Assembly (NCBI RefSeq): GCF_019991125.1
Contig: NZ_JAGENB010000002.1
Location: 372,001 to 436,000, forward strand
Direction: 5' to 3'
DNA from: Phyllobacterium calauticae
GTDB taxonomy: Bacteria > Pseudomonadota > Alphaproteobacteria > Rhizobiales > Rhizobiaceae
Length of the DNA: 64,000 nucleotides
A model generated the notes under the pieces. The model made no database searches and was not told the origin of the DNA. It saw nothing but the letters and a program-made list of their open reading frames with translations. A program made the translations under genes and the position numbers. Below, piece after piece: positions 39,148 to 46,405 of the stretch. The first letter of the stretch is position 1. Each line of letters opens with the position of its first letter.

Positions 39148-39262
39148 GCACTCTTATCCCATGGATTCGCCCCTCTCTGTCAAGCAGAGATGACAAACAG
39201 GTTTGAGCCATTATGGCGCATGGATAAAGGAATTGCGACTGGTTGTAAGCTCCAAGCTTAAA

Positions 39263-39973
39263 TTAAGCTTGCGGTGCCCGCTGGGGGCCGTTGTCCGCAC
39301 CCATTGCCGGATTGCCTGCGGGGGCGGAATAGGCCCGCAGGAAGGTGCGCACGGCGTTGCGCGCGGCATTGTCCAGCTGTTCCCCGGTCGGCGATTCGCC
39401 GAAGAGCGTAATCATCTGCAGATCGGCATTGACCAGGGCCAGGAACTGCCGGGCAGCCAGATCGAAATCATCCATCTGCAGGCCGCCGCCATGGGAGAGG
39501 CGGGCAAACAGCGCGGCGAGGGCGGTTCCGATCTTTCCGGGGCCGTGCCTGCGCCAGCCCTCGAACAGCTGCGGATAGCGCTCGCCCTCGGACTGCACCA
39601 GCTTGCGCAGGAACTTTCCGTCCTGATTGCACAGGCAATTCTGGGCGAGCCGCACCGCAAATGCGCTCAGATCGTCTTCCAGATTGTCGGGCTTGTCAGG
39701 AAATGTCGCCAATATCGAGAAGAGGCTGGCATTGGTGCGGTTCATCACATCTTCGACCACGGCGGTGAAGAGTGTTTCCTTTTCCCGGTAGTGGTTGTAT
39801 ATAGTCTGGCGCGAAACGCCCGCTTCCACAGCGATTTCGTCAATACTCGCTCCGGCAAAGCCTTCCCGGCAAAATACCTCGGCCGCTGCATCCAATATCG
39901 ATAGACGTTTTGAACATTGACCACGTTGGGTATGGCCGGTCGCCTTGTGCGCTGCTTCTTTTGGATTTGTCAT
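39263..39973 (-). CDS. TetR/AcrR family regulator
   Basis: 236-residue repressor with an N-terminal helix-turn-helix (SILDAAAEVFCREGFAGASIDEIAVEAGVSRQTIYNHYREKETLF) and an AefR-like C-terminal ligand domain. Divergent from the MFS efflux gene; two tandem palindromes lie in between, so it probably represses both itself and the transporter. A minus-strand promoter TTGTCT-N17-TATCTT overlaps the first palindrome. The long basic N-terminus before the HTH has no other ATG nearby. Confidence 0.93.
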   Translation of the reverse strand: MTNPKEAAHKATGHTQRGQCSKRLSILDAAAEVFCREGFAGASIDEIAVEAGVSRQTIYNHYREKETLFTAVVEDVMNRTNASLFSILATFPDKPDNLEDDLSAFAVRLAQNCLCNQDGKFLRKLVQSEGERYPQLFEGWRRHGPGKIGTALAALFARLSHGGGLQMDDFDLAARQFLALVNADLQMITLFGESPTGEQLDNAARNAVRTFLRAYSAPAGNPAMGADNGPQRAPQA

Positions 39974-40000
39974 GAACCGAAGATAATGCGCATTGACGTT

Positions 40001-40036
40001 TTAGACAATAGTGTCTAATTTGACAGTTGTGTCTAA
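40001..40036. promoter_or_regulatory. two abutting TetR-type operators
   Basis: TTAGACA-ATAG-TGTCTAA at 40001-40018 is a perfect 7-bp-arm palindrome. The next 18 bp (40019-40036), TTTGACA-GTTG-TGTCTAA, is the same site with one arm mismatch. The 18-bp spacing puts both on nearly the same helix face, as for cooperative TetR dimers. They lie 28-63 bp upstream of tetR and 141-176 bp upstream of the MFS gene. Confidence 0.85.
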
Positions 40037-40176
40037 AAACATTGACACACTGTTTTGTGATGGAGAGAGCGTCCTCCCAAGCCGCGCCGCTCCATCGCAG
40101 GTGAAAAATTCTGAACCTCTCCTGAGAGCAATGCGGCGCAGAAGCCGATGAGCTTCGCGCTGCCGTTTTCTGAAAG

Positions 40177-41394
40177 ATGAACACCATGACGACCTCTTTC
40201 TTTCGTACGGCCCTCATTCTTGGTCTCCTGTCGGCCATCGGACCATTTGCGATCGACATGTATCTCCCGGCGCTGCCGTCCATCGGCAAGGATCTCAGCG
40301 CCGAAAACAATGTCGTGCAGATGAGCCTTCTGGCGTTCTTCATTTCCTTCGCCATCTTCCAGCTGATCTATGGGCCGCTTTCCGACATGTGGGGCCGCAA
40401 GGCGCCGCTCTATATGGGCATCGGCCTGTTTGCCGTGGCCAGCGTCGGCTGCGCGCTGTCGAATGACATCGAAACGCTGATTGCCTTCCGCTTCCTGCAG
40501 GGCATCGGCGGCGCGGCGGGCATGGTCATTCCGCGCGCCATCGTTCGCGACATGCACACGGGTGTCCAGGCGGCACGGCTGATGTCGCTGCTGATGCTGG
40601 TCTTCAGCATTTCGCCGATCCTTGCGCCGCTCACCGGCAGTGCCGTCATCAGCTTCTATGGCTGGCGCGGCGTGTTCTGGGCGGTGACGATTGCCGCTTT
40701 CATCGGGCTGATCCTCCTGTCGACGCAGCTGAAGGAAACCCGGCCCAAGGCCGCACGCGTGGAGAGCAGCCTTGGCAGCGCCATGGCGGCCTATCGCCTG
40801 CTGCTCAGCGACCGCAACTTCCTGACGCTGACCTTCATCGGCGGGCTGGGTATCTCGAGCTTTCTCGTTTACCTCGCCAACTCGCCCTTCGTGCTGATCG
40901 ACCATTACGGCCTGACGCCGACACAGTACAGCATCGCCTTCTCGATCAATGCGGTGTCGTTCTTCACGGTATCGCAGCTGACCGGCTGGCTCGGCGACCG
41001 TTTCGGTCTGGTGCGTGTGATGCGCATGGCCTTGACGGCCTTCTCGTTCACCATGGCGGCCATGGTTGTCGTCATGGCGCTGGGCTTCAACCAGCTGCCG
41101 GTCTTGGCGACATTCCTGTTCATCGGTTACGGCTTCCTCGGTCTGGTCATTCCGACAACCGCAGTGCTTGCCCTTGAAGATCATGGCGAGATTGCCGGTA
41201 CGGCGTCAGCCCTGATGGGAACACTGCACTTCGTGACGGCAGCCGTTGCGATGGTAATCGCCGGTCTGTTCTTCAACGGCACGGCACTGCCGATGGCGGC
41301 GGGTATCGGCCTGTGCGCCGTGGCGGCGTTCATTCTGACGCAGCTGACAATCGCTCGCCGCCGCGTTGTCGAAGCGGAAGCCGCTGCGGAGTAA
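40177..41394 (+). CDS. Bcr/CflA family drug efflux transporter (MFS)
   Basis: 405-residue, 12-helix proton-coupled exporter of the DHA1 Bcr/CflA group. Diagnostic segments: FAIDMYLPALPSIGKDL in helix 1, MFS motif A variant GPLSDMWGRKAPLYMGI, and the antiporter motif C region SPILAPLTGSAV. Typical substrates in the family are bicyclomycin, chloramphenicol or sulphonamides; which drug is exported here cannot be read. Controlled most likely by the divergent TetR protein. The leader from the operators to the ATG is about 140 bp. Confidence 0.92.
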   Translation: MNTMTTSFFRTALILGLLSAIGPFAIDMYLPALPSIGKDLSAENNVVQMSLLAFFISFAIFQLIYGPLSDMWGRKAPLYMGIGLFAVASVGCALSNDIETLIAFRFLQGIGGAAGMVIPRAIVRDMHTGVQAARLMSLLMLVFSISPILAPLTGSAVISFYGWRGVFWAVTIAAFIGLILLSTQLKETRPKAARVESSLGSAMAAYRLLLSDRNFLTLTFIGGLGISSFLVYLANSPFVLIDHYGLTPTQYSIAFSINAVSFFTVSQLTGWLGDRFGLVRVMRMALTAFSFTMAAMVVVMALGFNQLPVLATFLFIGYGFLGLVIPTTAVLALEDHGEIAGTASALMGTLHFVTAAVAMVIAGLFFNGTALPMAAGIGLCAVAAFILTQLTIARRRVVEAEAAAE

Positions 41395-41418
41395 GCAGCC
41401 TCGCTCATCCACTCTGAC

Positions 41419-41455
41419 GAAGGCCCGGAACCACGGTTCCGGGCCTTCTGCATTT
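41419..41455 (+). terminator. terminator after the MFS gene
   Basis: Perfect 14-bp stem from 41419 to 41448 (GAAGGCCCGGAACC and complement) with a two-base loop; the T tail (TGCATTTCT) is weak. The rest of 41456-41529 shows nothing I can name. Confidence 0.78.
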
Positions 41456-41529
41456 CTGCAGCGGAGTAGGATTGACGCAACAGGGTGCGCAAAGCCTGAA
41501 GACGGCTTGCGGCGTGGCGGATTTTCAAA

Positions 41530-41858
41530 AAGGGGGAAAGGTGGAGGTTTCTGTTGCCAGGTACCTCCGAACCCCGCCTAGAAGTGCGAACCCCTAGGAC
41601 TTAATTTGAAGCGATCACACCGCAATTAAGCAGCGAGACGTGCTTCCGCATAGTTGTCGTTTGCAACTACTGAGTTAGCCCGATAACGGTGGTACTATGC
41701 CGGGCAAAAGAGCGATTTTTACACCCTTGTCGATCCTATTTCGCCCCCGCCACAATGCAGTCCTGCAACTGCACTCTGGTGGAGGCGCCGGGTACCGCCC
41801 CCGGGTCCAATAGGCTTATTGTATCGTCCGTTTATCACCATAGCTGGCCGAAGCCAGC
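41530..41858 (-). ncRNA. ssrA: transfer-messenger RNA, circularly permuted two-piece form
   Basis: Rescues stalled ribosomes and adds a degradation tag. Read on the minus strand, the acceptor piece comes first (about 41858-41777), with T-arm GGACCCGGGGGCGGTACC and the 3' end GCGCCTCCACCA. A short processed spacer follows, then the coding piece starting GGGGGCGAAATAGGATCGAC (from 41748). The 7 bases GGGGGCG pair fully (one G-U) with the acceptor end CGCCTCC, rebuilding the tRNA-like stem. The tag frame 41664-41626 reads ANDNYAEARLAA then TAA. Minus-strand TATATA at 41865-41870 is the likely -10. A GGAGGT/ACCTCC hairpin and T run near 41530 mark the 3' end. Exact ends are approximate. Confidence 0.95.
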
Positions 41859-41901
41859 AAGACCTATATAGGTGGTGTCGCGGCGAAATGAAAGAGCGGC
41901 A

Positions 41902-41930
41902 TTGACAGGTTCCTGTAGCTGGGGAATGTT
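41902..41930 (+). promoter_or_regulatory. candidate promoter for the DUF2853 gene
   Basis: TTGACA at 41902-41907, 17-bp spacer, then AATGTT at 41925-41930. The -35 matches consensus, the -10 is weak. It faces away from ssrA and lies 113 bp before the DUF2853 start. Confidence 0.45.
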
Positions 41931-42042
41931 TCCTGTGTCTAACGAGTCATCGCCTTATGCAACTGCCGGTTGTGCGGTGTCTTTTGTGTCAGGGAGGGTT
42001 TCAGTGCCTGGGCATTGAAACCAACAATCAGGGGATTTTTTC

Positions 42043-42354
42043 ATGAGTGACTATCTAGCAGATGTACGTCATTACGATGCGGGTGCGGACGAGGCGATTG
42101 TCACAAAAATCGTCAAACATCTCGGAATTGCCCTGCGCAACCGGGATTCTTCGCTGGTTTCCTGCTCGGATCCGGAAGAATTGGCCCGTGTTCGTACCAG
42201 TTGGGTTGGCAAGAAGCTCGGCGTTACCGATGCTGCCAAGGCCGATGCTGCCATTCACGCCGTCTGCGAAAAGATGAAAGATCACCGTTCCAAGGGCCGG
42301 GTCACCTTCTATTATCTGACGGCAAAAGAGCTCGGACTGCTCGGCAGCCTCTGA
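42043..42354 (+). CDS. DUF2853 family protein
   Basis: 103-residue small soluble protein recognised as DUF2853 (SDYLADVRHYDAGADEAIVTKIVKHLGIALRNRDSSLVSCSDPEELARVR ... HRSKGRVTFYYLTAKEL). Function is unknown. GGGGAT at 42031-42036 precedes the ATG. It has its own terminator and so is monocistronic. Confidence 0.9.
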   Translation: MSDYLADVRHYDAGADEAIVTKIVKHLGIALRNRDSSLVSCSDPEELARVRTSWVGKKLGVTDAAKADAAIHAVCEKMKDHRSKGRVTFYYLTAKELGLLGSL

Positions 42355-42375
42355 GCGTTGGGTGGACCGAAACGG

Positions 42376-42402
42376 ATCCCCGGTGATTCGCCGGGGATTT
42401 TT
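42376..42402 (+). terminator. terminator after the DUF2853 gene
   Basis: ATCCCCGG (42376-42383) pairs with CCGGGGAT (42391-42398) over a 7-base loop, followed by a run of T. Confidence 0.88.
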
Positions 42403-42470
42403 GCCGCCTGTGCTTGTGGATCACACAGAAGTTTTACTGCTTCGTGAAACGAATCTGCTAAAGAGAAGCC

Positions 42471-43265
42471 ATGCGCGCTTATCTTGATCTTCTCCAGCAT
42501 GTGCTCGATACCGGCGTCGACCGCGGCGACCGTACCGGGACAGGCACACGTTCCGTTTTCGGCTACCAGATGCGATTCGATCTGTCGGCGGGTTTTCCTG
42601 CCCTGACGACCAAGAAACTGCATCTCAAATCCATCATCCACGAGCTGCTGTGGTTCCTGAAAGGCGAAACGAACATCGCCTATCTCAAGGAAAACGGCGT
42701 GACGATCTGGGATGAATGGGCCGACGAGAACGGCGATCTCGGGCCGGTCTATGGCTATCAGTGGCGCTCCTGGCCTGCGCCCGACGGCCGGCATATCGAC
42801 CAGATTGCGAATCTTGTCAGTGCGATAAAGCAAAATCCCTATTCGCGGCGTCTGATCGTTTCCGCATGGAATCCGGCGCTGGTCGATGAAATGGCGCTGC
42901 CGCCCTGCCACTGCCTGTTCCAGTTCTATGTGGCCGACGGAAAGCTTTCCTGCCAGCTCTACCAGCGTTCCGCCGATATTTTCCTCGGCGTGCCCTTCAA
43001 CATCGCATCCTATGCCCTGCTGACCCTCATGGTGGCGCAGGTCACGGGTCTGCAGCCGGGTGATTTCGTCCACACGCTTGGCGATGCGCATCTTTATGCC
43101 AACCATTTCGAGCAGGCGCGGCTGCAATTGAGCCGCACGCCGGGTCCTTTGCCGGTCATGCGCCTTAATCCCGACGTGAAAGACCTTTTTGCTTTCACAT
43201 TCGACGATTTCAGTCTTGAGAACTATGTGGCCGAAGCGAGCATCAAGGCGCCGATCGCCGTCTAG
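42471..43265 (+). CDS. thyA: thymidylate synthase
   Basis: Converts dUMP to dTMP using methylene-tetrahydrofolate; 264 residues, same size as the E. coli enzyme. The nucleophile is C146 in [12 protein letters not shown]. Other hallmarks are [41 protein letters not shown], and the terminal KAPIAV. dihydrofolate reductase follows 79 bp downstream and regenerates the folate that ThyA oxidises. Confidence 0.98.
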   Translation: MRAYLDLLQHVLDTGVDRGDRTGTGTRSVFGYQMRFDLSAGFPALTTKKLHLKSIIHELLWFLKGETNIAYLKENGVTIWDEWADENGDLGPVYGYQWRSWPAPDGRHIDQIANLVSAIKQNPYSRRLIVSAWNPALVDEMALPPCHCLFQFYVADGKLSCQLYQRSADIFLGVPFNIASYALLTLMVAQVTGLQPGDFVHTLGDAHLYANHFEQARLQLSRTPGPLPVMRLNPDVKDLFAFTFDDFSLENYVAEASIKAPIAV

Positions 43266-43344
43266 GGTCAGGACCCGTTGATCTGGTCGAATTGCTCGCG
43301 CTCTTTGGTTTACGCTGTCTGCTTTCCCGGAAGGAATAGGTCCA

Positions 43345-43845
43345 ATGATCAGTTTTGTTGTTGCCGTCGCGCAGAACGGGGTTATCGGCCGTGACAATGG
43401 CCTGCCGTGGCGCCTTTCCTCCGACCTGAAACGGTTCAAGGCGGTCACTATGGGCAAACCCATCATCATGGGGCGCAAGACCTGGGATACGCTCGGCAAG
43501 CCGCTGCCGGGACGCACCAACATCGTCATCACCCGCGATCCCGCTTTTGCCGTGGACGGTGTCATTGCGGTCCGTTCCGTGGATGAGGCGCTGATGATTG
43601 CCGGCAGCCATGCGGCGGCGGACAAGGTGGATGAAATCTGCGTTATCGGCGGCGGCGAGATTTATCGCCAGCTCCTGGACCGGGCGCACCGTCTTCACAT
43701 CACCTGGGTTCTGGCCAATATCGAGGGCGACGCGTTTTTCCCTCCCATCGATCCGAAGAACTGGAACGAAGTGTTTCAGGAAGAATTCCCGGCGGGTGAA
43801 AAAGACAATTATCCGACCCGCTACACGATTTACGAACGACGCTAG
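43345..43845 (+). CDS. folA: dihydrofolate reductase
   Basis: Reduces dihydrofolate with NADPH; 166 residues. Typical features are the N-terminal ISFVVAVAQNGVIGRDNGLPWRLSSDLKRFK (with acidic D at the folate site), MGRKTWDTLGKPLPGRTNIVITRD, and EICVIGGGEIYRQLL. GGAAGGAATAGG provides a ribosome site before ATG 43345. Paired with thyA as in most rhizobia. Confidence 0.97.
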   Translation: MISFVVAVAQNGVIGRDNGLPWRLSSDLKRFKAVTMGKPIIMGRKTWDTLGKPLPGRTNIVITRDPAFAVDGVIAVRSVDEALMIAGSHAAADKVDEICVIGGGEIYRQLLDRAHRLHITWVLANIEGDAFFPPIDPKNWNEVFQEEFPAGEKDNYPTRYTIYERR

Positions 43846-43848
43846 AAT

Positions 43849-43893
43849 TTGCCGCTTATCCGGCAATCAATATGAAAATTTCGTGATAAGCGG
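43849..43893 (+). other. two mutually exclusive hairpins after folA
   Basis: TTGCCG (43849-43854) can pair with CGGCAA (43861-43866), or CCGCTTATC (43852-43860) can pair with GATAAGCGG (43885-43893); the first arms overlap, so only one can form. No T run follows. It may act as a weak terminator or processing site between folA and hflK. Confidence 0.45.
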
Positions 43894-44039
43894 TCATAAT
43901 CGTTCGACTTTTTACCAAATTAGCATGAAAAACCGCGCTGCGCGTTGAAAGCGCGCCTTGCGATCCCTATAAACGGGATATCGGGTTAGCGGGACGTTGC
44001 CATGGGGTGGCGAATCTCGTTCCAAAACATGAGGTAGGA

Positions 44040-45146
44040 ATGCCCTGGAGTAATCAGAACGGTGGCGGCGGCCCTTGGGGTGGCGGCGGTAACAACAATG
44101 GCGGCGGCGGTGGTCCATGGGGCCAGAAGCCGCAAGGCGGAGGTCCCGGAGGCAATCCGCCCGACCTTGAAGATATTATCCGCCGCGGCCAGGACCGTCT
44201 GCGCCAGGCACTTCCCGGCGGCACCGGCAGCAGCTCGACGATCTTCGGATTGGCGGCGCTTGCCCTGGTTGCCTTTTGGCTTTTCCAGTCGATCTACACG
44301 GTCCAGCCGGATGAACGCGCTGTCGAACTGCGCTTCGGCAAGCCGAAGGCGGATATTTCCGAGCCCGGCCTGCACTTCCATCTCTGGCCCATCGAGACCT
44401 ATGAAAAGGTCCAGATCGTCGAGAAGCAGAAGAACATCGGCGGGCAGGGTGTATCGGGTGCCAAGGAAGGCCTGATGCTGACCGGCGACCAGAACATCGT
44501 GAACGTTCAGTTCTCCATTCTTTACCGCGTTTCCGACCCGGTTGCTTACCTCTTCCATGTGCAGAGTCCGGAAAACATGGTCCAGCAGGTCTCCGAGAGC
44601 GCCATGCGTGAAATCGTTGGCCGCAGCCCGGCGCAGGACATTTTCCGCGACAATCGTGCGGGCATCGCCAATGACGTGCGCGGCATCATCCAGAAGACAC
44701 TGGATGATTACGGCGCCGGTGTTCAGGTCAATGCCGTCTCCATCGAGGATGCGTCGCCGCCGCGCGAAGTGGCCGATGCCTTCGATGAAGTGCAGCGTGC
44801 CGAACAGGACGAAGACCGCTTCGTCGAGGAGTCGAACCAGTATTCCAACCAGAAACTCGGTCAGGCCCGCGGTGAAGGTGCGCAGATCCGCGAAGATGCG
44901 GCCGCCTACAAGAACCGCATCGTGCAGGAAGCACAGGGTGAGGCCCAGCGCTTCACATCGGTCTATGACCAGTATGTGAAGGCGCCGGAAGTGACCCGCA
45001 AGCGTCTTTTCCTCGAAACGATGGAACGTGTGCTGAAGGACTCGAACAAGGTGATTGTCGACCAGAAGAACGGTCAGGGGGTCGTGCCCTATCTGCCCTT
45101 GTCGGAGATCACAAAGCAGCAGCGCCCGACTGAGGGGACAAAGTAA
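44040..45146 (+). CDS. hflK: membrane protease regulator HflK
   Basis: Subunit of the HflKC complex that surrounds and regulates the FtsH protease; 368 residues from ATG 44040, which follows GAGGTAGGA. Glycine/asparagine-rich N-terminus (GGGGPWGGGGNNNGGGGG), a membrane helix (FGLAALALVAFWLFQSIYTV), then the SPFH/band-7 domain (VQPDERAVELRFGKPKADISEPGLHFHLWPIE) and a long helical segment. Its TAA overlaps the hflC ATG by one base. Confidence 0.96.
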   Translation: MPWSNQNGGGGPWGGGGNNNGGGGGPWGQKPQGGGPGGNPPDLEDIIRRGQDRLRQALPGGTGSSSTIFGLAALALVAFWLFQSIYTVQPDERAVELRFGKPKADISEPGLHFHLWPIETYEKVQIVEKQKNIGGQGVSGAKEGLMLTGDQNIVNVQFSILYRVSDPVAYLFHVQSPENMVQQVSESAMREIVGRSPAQDIFRDNRAGIANDVRGIIQKTLDDYGAGVQVNAVSIEDASPPREVADAFDEVQRAEQDEDRFVEESNQYSNQKLGQARGEGAQIREDAAAYKNRIVQEAQGEAQRFTSVYDQYVKAPEVTRKRLFLETMERVLKDSNKVIVDQKNGQGVVPYLPLSEITKQQRPTEGTK

Positions 45147-46072
45147 TGAGCCAGAATCGTCTTCCTCTTATTGCGGGTCTCATCGCATTCATCGCCCTTT
45201 TGGTTTATTCCTCGGTTTTCGTCGTCAATGAACGTCAGCAGGCCATTGTCCTGCGCTTCGGCCAGATCGTCGATGTGAAGACCCAGCCCGGTATCTATTT
45301 CAAGCTGCCGTTCGGCTTTCTTGAAGCCGACAATGTCCAGATGATCGAAGATCGTCTGCTGAGCTTTGAACTGGACAATATCCGCGTTCAGGTTTCGGGC
45401 GGCAAGTTCTACGAAGTCGATGCCTTCCTGGTCTACCGGATCACCGATCCGCGCAAGTTCCGCCAGACCGTGTCGGGCGACGTGGAATTCGCACAGGCCC
45501 GTTTGCGCACGCGTCTCGATGCATCCTTGCGTAGCGTTTACGGTCTGCGTGGATTTGAAGCCGCGCTTTCCGACGAGCGTGCGGGCATGATGCGTGAAGT
45601 GCGCGAACAGCTGCGTCCGGATGCGGAATCGCTGGGTCTCGAGATTGCGGACGTGCGCGTTCGCCGGACCGACCTGACCCAGGAAGTGTCGCAGCAGACG
45701 TTCGAGCGCATGAAGGCCGAGCGTCTTGCCCAGGCTGAGTTCCTGCGGGCCCGCGGCCGTGAAGCTGCCCAGCGCATCAAGGCGATTGCCGATCGCCAGG
45801 TGGTCGAGATCATTGCGGAAGCCCGCAAGGAATCGGAAATCGCCCGCGGTGAGGGTGAAGGCGAGCGCAGCCGGATCTTTGCCGATGCCTTCTCCAAGGA
45901 TCCGGATTTCTTCGCGTTCTACCGGTCCATGGCTGCCTATGGCACGGCGCTGGATAATACGGGGACAACGATGGTGCTTTCGCCCAATTCCGAGTTCTTC
46001 CGGTATTTCCAGGATGCCAATGGTGGCGCTGTTCCGCCGGCGCCGGCCGCTGCAAAACCTGCCCCGCAATAG
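45146..46072 (+). CDS. hflC: membrane protease regulator HflC
   Basis: Second SPFH/band-7 partner of the FtsH-regulating complex; 308 residues. One N-terminal membrane helix (LPLIAGLIAFIALLVYSSVFVV), then the band-7 domain (NERQQAIVLRFGQIVDVKTQPGIYFKLPF), helical arm, and a C-terminal Pro/Ala tail. Starts on the last base of hflK. A DUF2065 gene follows 13 bp later, as in many proteobacteria. Confidence 0.96.
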   Translation: MSQNRLPLIAGLIAFIALLVYSSVFVVNERQQAIVLRFGQIVDVKTQPGIYFKLPFGFLEADNVQMIEDRLLSFELDNIRVQVSGGKFYEVDAFLVYRITDPRKFRQTVSGDVEFAQARLRTRLDASLRSVYGLRGFEAALSDERAGMMREVREQLRPDAESLGLEIADVRVRRTDLTQEVSQQTFERMKAERLAQAEFLRARGREAAQRIKAIADRQVVEIIAEARKESEIARGEGEGERSRIFADAFSKDPDFFAFYRSMAAYGTALDNTGTTMVLSPNSEFFRYFQDANGGAVPPAPAAAKPAPQ

Positions 46073-46085
46073 GGGCAGGCCAGGC

Positions 46086-46271
46086 ATGATCGACTTTCTG
46101 GATGCCGTAGGGCTGTTCCTCGTCTTCGAGGGGCTGCTCTACGGCTGTTTCCCGCTGATCGCAAAGCGCGTCGCGCGGGATGTCAGCGGACAGCCGGATG
46201 GCTTTCTGCGCATGGCCGGTGTCGCGTCGGTTGCCATCGGCGTGGGTATCGTCTGGCTCGCACGGGGGTAA
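46086..46271 (+). CDS. DUF2065 family small membrane protein
   Basis: 61 residues with two predicted membrane helices (FLDAVGLFLVFEGLLYGCFPLIA and MAGVASVAIGVGIVWLARG). DUF2065 proteins commonly follow hflC; role unknown, possibly linked to the HflKC/FtsH assembly. The ATG is preceded by GGGGCAGGCCAGGC. The stop lies in a perfect palindrome. Confidence 0.88.
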   Translation: MIDFLDAVGLFLVFEGLLYGCFPLIAKRVARDVSGQPDGFLRMAGVASVAIGVGIVWLARG

Positions 46272-46290
46272 TGGCGGGCCCCGCCATTAC
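46268..46290. terminator. 23-bp perfect palindrome at the end of the hfl operon
   Basis: Arms 46268-46278 (GTAATGGCGGG) and 46280-46290 are exact complements around one C, and the DUF2065 TAA lies in the left arm. No T run follows. It probably marks the 3' end of the hflK-hflC-DUF2065 mRNA. Confidence 0.6.
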
Positions 46291-46299
46291 CTAACTTGA

Positions 46300-46316
46300 T
46301 CAGACTTGCAGTCTGA
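46300..46316. promoter_or_regulatory. 17-bp palindrome in the degP control region
   Basis: TCAGACT-TGC-AGTCTGA, perfect 7-bp arms, 90 bp before degP. It lies between CTTGAT (46295-46300) and CCATAT (46320-46325), which together vaguely resemble a heat-shock promoter but with a 19-bp spacer. A stress regulator site is plausible. Confidence 0.45.
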
Positions 46317-46405
46317 CGGCCATATTTTCGTCTACTCTCGCGGCTCTGTTGTAATTCATCGCAATTTATTTTTTAATCCGAGTACACTGACAAAGGCCCG
46401 AACGC

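Noticed and set aside
41689-41871. 60-codon plus-strand frame
   Set aside because: Lies antisense to the tmRNA acceptor and coding pieces, which are strongly supported.
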